A DNA stretch of 6,632 nt from Alphaproteobacteria bacterium (GCA_021774355.1 JAJFJE010000324.1:1-6632), one strand, 5' to 3'; counted from the first letter of the stretch, positions 1-6,217 are shown. The notes: generated by a model not told the origin, from the letters alone. Made by a program: numbers and translations.

Positions 1-702
1 GATCAGGCGGCGGAAGTTTTCGATACCATTTTCAAAGGCACTGCCGAGGACATCATGGTCCAGGCCGTCGATGACCTTCGGCACGGAAAGTTGGCGGAAC
101 GCTACGTGTCGGTGTCGCCGTGCCCGTTCAACAAATTCGGCCACGCCCGGCGTGATTTCCTGCCCGCCGAGCGGATCGTCAATGACGGGCTGGCGCTGGG
201 CATGAAGGTGGTGGGCGACCTCTATGACCGCCGGGAGCGCTTCGTCACCGACGTCCTGAAGGCGGCGCGCACCATGGACCAGGCCATGCCCCTGCTGGCC
301 TCCCTGCTGGGCTCGGCCAATGGCAAGGCCCTGGGTACCGTGGTGCTGGGGGTGGTGCGGGGCAATGCCCAGGATATCGGCAAGAACCTGGTCAGCGTGA
401 TGCTGAAGGCCAACGGCTTCAAGGTCATCGACCTGGGCAAGAATGTGAAGCCCGAGCAGTTCGTCGAGACCGCGGAGCAGGAAAATGCGGTCGCCATCGG
501 CATGTCGGTCGCCTCGAACTCGTCGACCGTCTATCTGGAAAAGGTCCGCGAGTTGCTCGACCGCCAGGGCAAGGGCGGAAAATATCTCCTGCTGTGCGGT
601 GGCGCCGCCTGCAACCCCGCCCTGGCCGGCCGCCTGGGCATGGCCTTCGGCCAGGATGCCAACCAGGCCGTCAGCCTGGTGCGCCAGCATGTCGGACACT
701 GA
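1..702 (+). CDS. Cobalamin (corrinoid)-binding protein, MtaC/MtbC/MetH-like, 5' end outside window
   Basis: The frame is open from base 1 and ends at TGA 700-702, so the start lies upstream; ATG 55 is only an internal methionine unless proven otherwise. In the 233 codons present, numbering from the ATG at base 55, residues about 38-85 form the helical cap (AERIVNDGLALGMKVVG) and residues 94-213 the Rossmann-type B12-binding domain. Landmarks are GNAQDIGKNL (103-112), GMSVASNSST (149-158) and the CGGAACNPAL turn (181-190), then DANQAVSLV near the end. Such proteins carry a methyl group on cobalt between a substrate-specific methyltransferase and a second methyltransferase, in the cytoplasm. 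The family signature D-x-H-x-x-G reads N-x-Q-x-x-G here, so the lower histidine ligand is absent. The first ~55 residues in the window match nothing I know, so a fused upstream domain is possible. The corrinoid-fold call is firm; substrate and partner are unknown. Confidence 0.85.
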   Translation, partial: DQAAEVFDTIFKGTAEDIMVQAVDDLRHGKLAERYVSVSPCPFNKFGHARRDFLPAERIVNDGLALGMKVVGDLYDRRERFVTDVLKAARTMDQAMPLLASLLGSANGKALGTVVLGVVRGNAQDIGKNLVSVMLKANGFKVIDLGKNVKPEQFVETAEQENAVAIGMSVASNSSTVYLEKVRELLDRQGKGGKYLLLCGGAACNPALAGRLGMAFGQDANQAVSLVRQHVGH

Positions 703-731
703 CCCGACCTGACGGGCAAGCGCCCGCCCCC

Positions 732-761
732 CGGCGGCGACGGGCAGCCATGTCGCCGCCG
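732..761. terminator. GC-rich hairpin after the corrinoid-protein gene
   Basis: A perfect 10-bp inverted repeat (CGGCGGCGAC, 732-741, with GTCGCCGCCG, 752-761) encloses a 10-base loop, 30 bases after the stop codon. No T-run follows, so it is not a classical intrinsic terminator; in a GC-rich genome it could still pause polymerase or protect an mRNA 3' end. The role is inferred. Confidence 0.35.
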
Positions 762-787
762 CTGCCGGGCGGGGCTTGACCCGGTCG

Positions 788-815
788 GGCCGGCGCGCCG
801 AGATGGGCGCCGGCC
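788..815. repeat. Second GC hairpin in the 703-869 spacer
   Basis: A perfect 9-bp inverted repeat (GGCCGGCGC, 788-796, with GCGCCGGCC, 807-815) has a 10-base loop. It lies between the first hairpin and the GST ribosome-binding site, so it is either a second part of a terminator region or structure in the GST leader. No coding sequence is supported in the spacer 703-869. Confidence 0.35.
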
Positions 816-857
816 GCCGCGGGCCCAGCGTGGTGTCGTGGCCGGCGGCCGCCCACC

Positions 858-864
858 GGGAGGA
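858..864 (+). promoter_or_regulatory. Ribosome-binding site of the GST gene
   Basis: GGGAGGA ends five bases before ATG 870, a near-consensus Shine-Dalgarno site that fixes the start. Confidence 0.7.
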
Positions 865-869
865 ACCCT

Positions 870-1517
870 ATGACCTATCGCCTGTTTTATTCCCCCGGCG
901 CCTGTTCCCTGGCGCCCCATATCGTTCTGGAAGAGCTGGGCGTGCCCTATGAAGGGGTGCGGGTGGTGATCGCCGAGGGCATGAACCAGAAGCCTGAATA
1001 TCTGGCCGTCAATCCGCGTGGCCGGGTGCCCGCCCTGGCCTATGGCCCGGCCGATTCGCCCAGGATCCTGACCGAGGCGAGCGCGATCATGATCTTCCTG
1101 GCCCGCAGCCACCCGGAAGCCGGCCTGCTGCCGACCGAGGCCGAGAGCCTGGCCCGCGGCGTCGAATGGATGAGCTGGCTGGGCTCGATCGTCCACCAGA
1201 CCGGCGTCCGGCTGGTGCTGCGGCCCGACCGCTTCATCGCCGACCCGGCCGCCCATGATGCCCTGAAGGCCCGCGGGCGCGAAACCGCCCGGGCCGCCTT
1301 TGCCGATATCGAGCCGCGCCTTGCCGGCCAGCAATGGCTGCTGGGCGACCGCTTCTCGGTGGTCGACGCCTATCTCCTGGTGTTCTTCCGCTGGGGCAAC
1401 CGCCTGGGCTTTGCCATGCGCCAGGACTACCCGAACTATACCGCGATCATGGACCGGGTCCGCGCCCGGCCCGCGGTCCAGCGGGTGGTTGCCGACGAGG
1501 GCATCGACATCGAGTAG
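870..1517 (+). CDS. Glutathione S-transferase, beta-class-like
   Basis: Complete 215-residue cytosolic GST, the usual length. The N-terminal thioredoxin-like domain (about 1-80) opens with LFYSPGACSLAPHIVLEEL, the bacterial beta-class signature in which Cys12 corresponds to the catalytic cysteine. VNPRGRVPAL (47-56) carries the cis-proline (Pro54), and TEASAI (68-73) has the Glu/Ser pair that holds the gamma-glutamyl group of glutathione. The all-helical C-terminal domain (about 90-215) holds SVVDAY (163-168), the N-capping box with its conserved Asp. The family conjugates or reduces electrophiles with glutathione; the substrate here cannot be told. ATG 870 is chosen because GGGAGGA lies at 858-864 with good spacing. 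The gene follows the corrinoid-protein gene on the same strand after 167 bases with hairpins, so it is probably transcribed separately, though I see no good promoter. Confidence 0.92.
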   Translation: MTYRLFYSPGACSLAPHIVLEELGVPYEGVRVVIAEGMNQKPEYLAVNPRGRVPALAYGPADSPRILTEASAIMIFLARSHPEAGLLPTEAESLARGVEWMSWLGSIVHQTGVRLVLRPDRFIADPAAHDALKARGRETARAAFADIEPRLAGQQWLLGDRFSVVDAYLLVFFRWGNRLGFAMRQDYPNYTAIMDRVRARPAVQRVVADEGIDIE

Positions 1518-1519
1518 CC

Positions 1520-1559
1520 GGCGGGGCGGACCGTCCGGTCGCGGCCGGACGGCCCCGCC
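1520..1559. terminator. Strong hairpin between convergent GST and phasin-like genes
   Basis: GGCGGGGC (1520-1527) pairs with GCCCCGCC (1552-1559). Inside it CGTCCGG (1532-1538) pairs with CCGGACG (1545-1551), leaving a four-base bulge and a six-base loop: 15 bp of nearly pure G-C pairing. It starts two bases after the GST stop and ends six bases before the end of the convergent gene, the place for a shared bidirectional terminator. There is no T-run on either side, so a non-canonical mechanism would be needed. Confidence 0.55.
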
Positions 1560-1565
1560 CGCCGC

Positions 1566-1892
1566 TCATGGCGCCGGCGCGTCGCCGTTGGCCAGGGCGG
1601 TGCGGATCTCGGACATCATCGTCCCCGCTTCCATCCGATAATCGTTGAGGGTTTCCTGGGCAAAGCTGGACTGGGCCTCGGCCGCCTCGGTCAGGGTATG
1701 ACAATTGGCCATGTCCGACAGGTAATGGGCATGGGCCATCATGCGCCGGCCGGCGAAGCGCAGGCTTTCCACCGCCACCGCCAGGGGCAGGATCGCCAGT
1801 CCGTGCCAGTGCGCGGCAATGTGATCGGGCAGCGCAGCGGCCGCTGTGGCCGGCGCGTCCATGCCCAGCATTCTCCTGTGTTGTGTCGTCAT
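1566..1892 (-). CDS. Small phasin-like (PHA granule-associated) protein
   Basis: Encodes 108 residues with no signal peptide. The C-terminal half is a helical segment with the phasin spacing pattern: HYLSDMANCHTLTEAAEAQ (56-74), then FAQETLNDYRMEAGTMMSEI (77-96). This resembles the family pattern L-x-x-C-x-x-x-x-E-x-x-x-x-Q-x-x-F then D-Y-x-x-E-A. Phasins coat polyhydroxyalkanoate granules and keep them small and dispersed; some members instead act as stress or chaperone proteins. At 108 residues it is at the short end of the family, and the Ala-rich start (12-45) is only weakly phasin-like. ATG at 1890-1892 follows a GGAGAGG site (complement of 1901-1907) by eight bases; Met8 is an alternative start. 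No PHA synthase or depolymerase is nearby to support the role. I am fairly sure of the family and less sure of the function. Confidence 0.72.
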   Translation of the reverse strand: MTTQHRRMLGMDAPATAAAALPDHIAAHWHGLAILPLAVAVESLRFAGRRMMAHAHYLSDMANCHTLTEAAEAQSSFAQETLNDYRMEAGTMMSEIRTALANGDAPAP

Positions 1893-1900
1893 GGTACGAA

Positions 1901-1907
1901 CCTCTCC
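1901..1907 (-). promoter_or_regulatory. Ribosome-binding site of the phasin-like gene
   Basis: Reads GGAGAGG on the minus strand, eight bases before the ATG at 1892-1890, and supports that start over the internal Met codons at residues 8 and 11. Confidence 0.6.
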
Positions 1908-1946
1908 GACGATGTCACACCGGCGACCCCCGGCAACCGCAACCTT

Positions 1947-1960
1947 GGGACAATTGTCCC
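1947..1960. promoter_or_regulatory. Perfect 14-bp palindrome, candidate operator
   Basis: GGGACAATTGTCCC is a perfect 14-bp palindrome in the 153-base spacer between the divergent phasin-like and MgtC genes. Its AT core stands out in this GC-rich DNA. It lies 54 bases upstream of the phasin-like ATG and 86 bases before the GTG of the membrane-protein gene, so a dimeric regulator bound there could act on either. I do not recognise the site; it is not the CTGC-N3/4-GCAG pattern reported for PhaR. Confidence 0.4.
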
Positions 1961-1995
1961 GGCATTCCCTTGAGCGAGATCAAATCCGCCCGGGC

Positions 1996-2024
1996 TTGAC
2001 CACCCCGGGGCGGGCCCGCCTAAT
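1996..2024 (+). promoter_or_regulatory. Candidate sigma70-type promoter for the MgtC-family gene
   Basis: TTGACC (1996-2001, 5 of 6 matches to the -35 consensus) is followed after 17 bases by CCTAAT (2019-2024, 4 of 6 matches to the -10). Transcription would start near 2031, giving a very short leader that just covers the GAGGG ribosome-binding site at 2035-2039. Position and spacing are good, but this is pattern matching only. Confidence 0.45.
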
Positions 2025-2045
2025 TCAGCTTTTCGAGGGCCTCTC

Positions 2046-3308
2046 GTGATCGACCACACCCTCATGCTGCGGCTGGCCGCCGCTCTCGCCATCGGCCTGC
2101 TGGTCGGGATCGAGCGCGGCTGGCAGGATCGCGACGCCCCGGCCGGCAGCCGCACGGCCGGCATCCGCACCTATGGCCTGTGCGGCTTCCTGGGCGCGCT
2201 GCTGGCGGTTCTGTCCGGCACCGCCGGCGGCCCCCTGCTGCTCGGCTTCGGCTTTTCCGCCTTCGCCCTGGTTTTTGCCTGGTTCAAGTCCCGCGAGGCC
2301 CGGCACGACCAGGATTACAGCGTCACCGGCGTGGTTGCCGCCCTTGTGGTCTTCGCCCTGGGGGCGCTGTGCGTCGCCGGCGATCCCATCGTGGCCGCCG
2401 CCGGCGGCGTGGCGACCGCCGGCCTGCTGGCCAGCCGGGAGGTGCTGCACCGCCTGCTGACCCGGCTGACCTGGGGCGAATTGCGCTCGGCCTTGCTGCT
2501 CCTGGCGATGACCGTCATCGTCCTGCCCCTGCTGCCAGACCAGGCGATCGACCCCCTGGGCAGCATCAATCTGCGCGAGATCTGGCTGTTCACGGTGCTG
2601 ACCGCGGTCATTTCCTTCGCCGGCTATGTCGCGGTCCGCCTGGCGGGGCCGACCCGGGGGATCCTGCTCAGTGCCCTGGCCGGGGCGGTCGCCTCGTCGA
2701 CCGCGGTCACCATCGCCTTTGCCCGGCGGGCCAAGGGGGGCGAGCCGATCCGCCTGCTGGCCGGCGGCGCCGCCCTGGCCGGCTGTGTCTCGATTCTGCG
2801 GGTGCTGGTGATCACCGGCCTGATCGCGCCCGCCGTGCTCGCCACCTTGGCGCCTGGCGCCAGCGCCGCCGCCCTGCTATTCGCCGCCGGGGGCATCGTC
2901 CTGATGCGCCAGCGCGGCGCCATGGCGGCGGCCACTCCGGCCTTGGGCAATCCCTTCGAACTGCGCCCTCTGCTGGCCTTTGCCCTGGCTTTTGCCACGG
3001 TCGCCGCGATCAGCGGCTGGCTGACCCGGGAGATCGGCGATGGCGGGATCTTCGTGACGTCGGGCCTGGTCGGGCTGGTCGATGTCGATGTCGCGGTGCT
3101 GAGCGCCGCCCGCCTCAGCGGCCAGGCCCTGACCCCGCAGACCGCGGCCCAGGCGATGTTGCTGGCCCTTGCGGTCAATGCCCTGGCCCGGGTGGCCTAT
3201 GCCAGCCTGGCCGGGCCGCCCGCCTATGCCCTGCGCCTCGGCCTGGTGACCGCCGCGGCCCTGGTCGCCGGCGGCCTGGGCGTGACCCTGCCGCTGCTGC
3301 TGGGCTGA
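2046..3308 (+). CDS. MgtC/SapB family integral membrane protein with DUF4010 domain
   Basis: Encodes 420 residues, almost all hydrophobic, with about a dozen likely membrane spans and no cleavable signal peptide. The N-terminal MgtC/SapB domain (about 5-130) shows AIGLLVGIERGWQ (15-27) and AGIRTYGLCGFLGALLA (38-54). The C-terminal half is DUF4010: AGPTRGILLSALAGAVASST (200-219), NPFELRPLLAFALAFA (302-317), GLVGLVDVDVAVLSAARL (340-357) and a last pair of spans from about 366. Short MgtC proteins are tied to magnesium limitation, survival in macrophages and ATP-synthase control; the long DUF4010 form is common in environmental bacteria and its function is not established. The likely start is GTG 2046, six bases after GAGGG; ATG 2064 in the same frame is an alternative. 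It ends six bases from the end of a convergent gene, with no terminator between. Confidence 0.9.
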   Translation: MIDHTLMLRLAAALAIGLLVGIERGWQDRDAPAGSRTAGIRTYGLCGFLGALLAVLSGTAGGPLLLGFGFSAFALVFAWFKSREARHDQDYSVTGVVAALVVFALGALCVAGDPIVAAAGGVATAGLLASREVLHRLLTRLTWGELRSALLLLAMTVIVLPLLPDQAIDPLGSINLREIWLFTVLTAVISFAGYVAVRLAGPTRGILLSALAGAVASSTAVTIAFARRAKGGEPIRLLAGGAALAGCVSILRVLVITGLIAPAVLATLAPGASAAALLFAAGGIVLMRQRGAMAAATPALGNPFELRPLLAFALAFATVAAISGWLTREIGDGGIFVTSGLVGLVDVDVAVLSAARLSGQALTPQTAAQAMLLALAVNALARVAYASLAGPPAYALRLGLVTAAALVAGGLGVTLPLLLG

Positions 3309-3314
3309 TCCCGC

Positions 3315-6002
3315 CTATGGCGGCGGCAGCACAAGGGCGGCCTGAACCAGCGGCTCGCCATGGGCGTCGGGGACCAGGGTGAAGCCCAGGCGGCGGCACA
3401 GTTCCAGCATGACGCTGTTTTCCGCCAGAATCTCGCCGTCGATCGCCGCGATGCCATCGGCCCGGGCCCAATCGATGATCAACTGCATCAGGGCCCAGCC
3501 CAGCCCGCTGCCCTTGAGATCGGACCGGACCAGGATGGCGAATTCACCGCGCTTGTGGTCGGCATCGGCGTGCAGCCGGACCACCCCGCAAAGCTCGCCA
3601 TCCTTCGGGTCGAGGGCGAAAAAGGCGATGGCCCGGGCATAGTCGATCTGGATCAGCCGGGCGATGAAGGCATGGTCCGGCCGCAGCACCGGGGCGAAGA
3701 AGCGCAGGCGCAGGTCTTCCGGCATCACCCGGGCGAGGAAGCGGCGCACCAGCCCCTCGTCCTCGGGCCGGGCCGGGCGCACCGGATAGTCGGCCCCCCG
3801 GCTGTGCAGCACCCGTTCCCAGTCCTTGGGATAGGGCCGCACGGCAAAGCGGGCGGTTCCACCCGGGGCGCCCGGGGCCAGCGCGGCCACCGCCACCCGG
3901 GTATCGAGGGCGAGGACGCCCGCGGCGTCGGCGAGCAGGGGATTGATATCGAGTTCGCGGATTTCGGGGACGTCGGCGGCCAGTTGCGCCAGCTTGATCA
4001 GCACCAGTTCGACCCCCGCGCGATCGGCCGCCGGGACATTGCGATAGCCGGCCAGAAGCCGCGCGACCCGGGTCCGCCCGACCAGATCCCGGGCCAGGTT
4101 GGAATCGAGCGGCGGCAGGGCCATCGCCTTGTCGGCCGTGACTTCCACCGCGGTGCCGCCGCCGCCGAACACCACCACCGGGCCGAAGGTGGGGTCGTCG
4201 GCCAGCCCGGCAATCAGTTCACAGGCCTGGGGCCGGCTGATCATCGGCTGTACCGTCACCCCCCGCAGGCGGGCCTGCGGCCGCAGGCGGGCGACATTTT
4301 CCAGCATGGTGCGGACCGCGGCGCGCAGGGCCTCGGCATTGGCCAGGTCCAGGGCGACGCCGCCGACATCGGATTTATGCACGATGTCCGGCGACAGGAT
4401 CTTGACCGCAACCGGAACCCCCTTGGCGAAGTGGACCGCCGCCACGGCCGCCGCCTCGTCGGCGTCGCGGGCCAGCGCCACGGGCACCCCGGGGATGCTG
4501 TAGCAGCGCAGCAGCCCGTCCACTTCCAGGGGATCGAGCCAGGTCCGGCCATCGGCCAGCACCCCGGCGACCAGGCGGCGCGCCTCGGCCACGTCGGGGC
4601 TGAAGTCGGCCGGCAGGTTGTCCGGGGTCAGCAACAGGTTGTCCTGGGCCTCGCGGTAATGCACCAGGTGGCTGAAGCCGCGGATCGCCTCGGCCTCGGT
4701 CGGATAGTTCGGAATGCCCGCCTCTTCGAACCCGGCCGAGACCGCGGCGCTGCCGCCCAGCCAGACGGCGAAGACGGGCTTGCGGCGGCCGTGCGGCTGG
4801 GCCGCGACCGCGCCCACCAGCGCCTGGGCGGAGGCCTCGGCGCTGGCCAGGGCGGTCGGGACCTGGAACACCATGACGGCGTCATTGTCCCGGTCGGCGA
4901 GCAGGACCTCCAGGGCCGCGGTATAGCGCGCCGCATCGGCATCGCCGATGATATCGACCGGATTGGCCTTGGACCAGGTCGGCGGCAGGACCTTGTCGAG
5001 GGCGGCCATGCTGGCGGGGCCGAGATCGGCCAGTTCGCCCCCCAGGTCGAGCAGCCGGTCGACCGCCAGCACGCCCAGGCCACCGCCATTGGTCAGGATC
5101 GCCAGGCGGTTGCCCGGAAAGGGCCGCTGCCGGCCCAGGGTCTCGGCCGCGGCGAACAGATCGTCCAGGTCGAGCACCCGCAGCAGGCCGGCGCGCCGGA
5201 ACGCCGCCTCATAGACCCCGTCCGATCCCGCCAGGGCGCCGGTATGGGTCGCCGCCGCCTTGGCTGCCGGCGCGTGGCGGCCAGCCTTGATCACCACCAC
5301 CGGCTTGGCCCGCGCCGCCGCCCGCGCCGCCGACATGAATTTGCGCGCGTCGCCGATCGCCTCCATGTAGAGGAGGATCGCCCGGGTGCCGGGATCGGCG
5401 GCGAAATAGTCGAGGCAGTCGGCGAAATCGACGTCGACCATGTCGCCCAGGGAGACCACGCCCGACAGACCGACCCGGCGACCGGCGGCCCATTCGACCA
5501 GGCCCGCGGCAATCGCGCCCGACTGGGAAATCACGGCCAGGTCGCCGGCAGGTGCCGGGCGGGCGGCAAAGCTGGCGTTGAGCCCCGCCGCCGGGGCCAT
5601 GACCCCCAGGCAATTCGGGCCGACCAGGCGCAGGCCGAAGCGCCGGCCAGCGTCCCGGGCGGCGGCGGCGAGGGATCCCGGACCATGGCCCAGGCCAGCC
5701 GTGATGATGATCGCGGCGGCGCAGCCGAGACGTCCCGCGGACTCGACGATCGCCGGCACGGTGGCCGGCGGCGAGGCCACCACCACCACGTCGGGAACCG
5801 CGGGAAGCGCCTCCAGGCTGGCGGCACAGGGCAGGCCGTCGATCGCCGTGTAGTTGGGATTGACCGGGTACAGCGCACCGGCGAAGCCGCCCTGGCGGAG
5901 CGCGGCCAGAACGGTATGGCCCAGAACGCCCGGCCGGGCGCTGGCGCCGATCACCGCCACCGATTGCGGCGCGAAGAGCTTGTCCAGGCGATAGATGCTC
6001 AA
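3315..6002 (-). CDS. NDP-forming acyl-CoA synthetase / GNAT acetyltransferase fusion (Pat/PatZ-like)
   Basis: Encodes 895 residues, close to the ~886 of Salmonella Pat. Domains in order: CoA-binding Rossmann fold (1-130; SVAVIGASARPG 14-25, LVGPNCLG 126-133); succinyl-CoA-ligase-like domains (about 150-450; VISQSGAIAAG 157-167, ATHTGALAG 251-259); ATP-grasp domain (about 480-705; VHKSDVGG 541-548, FGGGGTAVEVTADKA 612-626, ELDINPLLAD 683-692); C-terminal GNAT domain (about 741-880) with EFAILVRSDLKGSGLG (820-835), the acetyl-CoA pyrophosphate loop, Glu820 being the likely catalytic base. Pat proteins acetylate lysines, classically inactivating acetyl-CoA synthetase; the front half is related to ADP-forming acetyl-CoA synthetases. 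His253 and His542 match the phospho-transfer histidines of those enzymes, so true synthetase activity is possible. The start is TTG (6002-6000) with GAGG five bases upstream; no ATG or GTG is in frame between the upstream stop and the Rossmann motif. The GNAT part makes Pat-type acetylation likely; the target is unknown. Confidence 0.9.
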   Translation of the reverse strand: MSIYRLDKLFAPQSVAVIGASARPGVLGHTVLAALRQGGFAGALYPVNPNYTAIDGLPCAASLEALPAVPDVVVVASPPATVPAIVESAGRLGCAAAIIITAGLGHGPGSLAAAARDAGRRFGLRLVGPNCLGVMAPAAGLNASFAARPAPAGDLAVISQSGAIAAGLVEWAAGRRVGLSGVVSLGDMVDVDFADCLDYFAADPGTRAILLYMEAIGDARKFMSAARAAARAKPVVVIKAGRHAPAAKAAATHTGALAGSDGVYEAAFRRAGLLRVLDLDDLFAAAETLGRQRPFPGNRLAILTNGGGLGVLAVDRLLDLGGELADLGPASMAALDKVLPPTWSKANPVDIIGDADAARYTAALEVLLADRDNDAVMVFQVPTALASAEASAQALVGAVAAQPHGRRKPVFAVWLGGSAAVSAGFEEAGIPNYPTEAEAIRGFSHLVHYREAQDNLLLTPDNLPADFSPDVAEARRLVAGVLADGRTWLDPLEVDGLLRCYSIPGVPVALARDADEAAAVAAVHFAKGVPVAVKILSPDIVHKSDVGGVALDLANAEALRAAVRTMLENVARLRPQARLRGVTVQPMISRPQACELIAGLADDPTFGPVVVFGGGGTAVEVTADKAMALPPLDSNLARDLVGRTRVARLLAGYRNVPAADRAGVELVLIKLAQLAADVPEIRELDINPLLADAAGVLALDTRVAVAALAPGAPGGTARFAVRPYPKDWERVLHSRGADYPVRPARPEDEGLVRRFLARVMPEDLRLRFFAPVLRPDHAFIARLIQIDYARAIAFFALDPKDGELCGVVRLHADADHKRGEFAILVRSDLKGSGLGWALMQLIIDWARADGIAAIDGEILAENSVMLELCRRLGFTLVPDAHGEPLVQAALVLPPP

Positions 6003-6125
6003 GGCGGCCTCATGTCGCTGGGGCGGTTCCCATCAAGACCCGCGGGAAGCCGCCAGACTATGTCCGATCGACGGGGTGAGGCGCCGCCGGGCGAGGCCGG
6101 CCGCCGACCCCGGGGCCGCGCCGCA

Positions 6126-6154
6126 ACTATAGGACACCGGCGGGCGTTGCAGCC
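6126..6154 (-). promoter_or_regulatory. Candidate promoter of the synthetase/GNAT gene
   Basis: On the minus strand TATAGT (complement of 6126-6131) is a good -10 box in an otherwise GC-rich spacer. Seventeen bases upstream the -35 position (6149-6154) reads GGCTGC, a poor match, and is covered by one copy of a 10-bp direct repeat. That fits an activator-dependent or otherwise regulated promoter. It would give a leader of about 115 bases before the TTG start. Confidence 0.35.
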
Positions 6155-6175
6155 GGGTCATTTTTGCGTTGCAGC
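6144..6175. repeat. Pair of 10-bp direct repeats spaced two helical turns
   Basis: GCGTTGCAGC occurs at 6144-6153 and again at 6166-6175, 22 bases start to start, so both copies face the same side of the helix. On the minus strand they lie just upstream of the candidate -10 box, one over the -35 position and one farther up. This is the layout of a two-site regulator. The regulator is unknown; the TTGCA core loosely recalls sites of short-chain fatty-acid regulators in alphaproteobacteria, which is only a guess. Confidence 0.4.
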
Positions 6176-6217
6176 AATTCCGCCGGCAAGACCCACCGGC
6201 CCGGCCTGCCCGGCCGC

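Noticed and set aside
776..804. TTGACC at 776-781 as a -35 box for the GST gene
   Set aside because: No acceptable -10 box lies 16-18 bases downstream, and the region forms a GC hairpin. Not supported as a promoter.
531..1334. A 267-codon minus-strand open frame across the corrinoid-protein end, the spacer and the GST
   Set aside because: It is antisense to two genes with clear motifs, has Gly/Arg/Gln-rich composition and no recognisable domain.
2180..3382. A 400-codon open frame on the plus strand overlapping the MgtC-family gene
   Set aside because: It is Arg/Pro/Gly-rich low-complexity translation in the +1 shifted frame of a clear membrane-protein gene and runs past its stop without a ribosome-binding site. 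It is a shadow frame.
6178..6217. Terminator for the hypothetical protein gene
   Set aside because: Only two short 5-bp stems (6182-6200 and 6202-6216) with no T-run on the minus strand; too weak to call.
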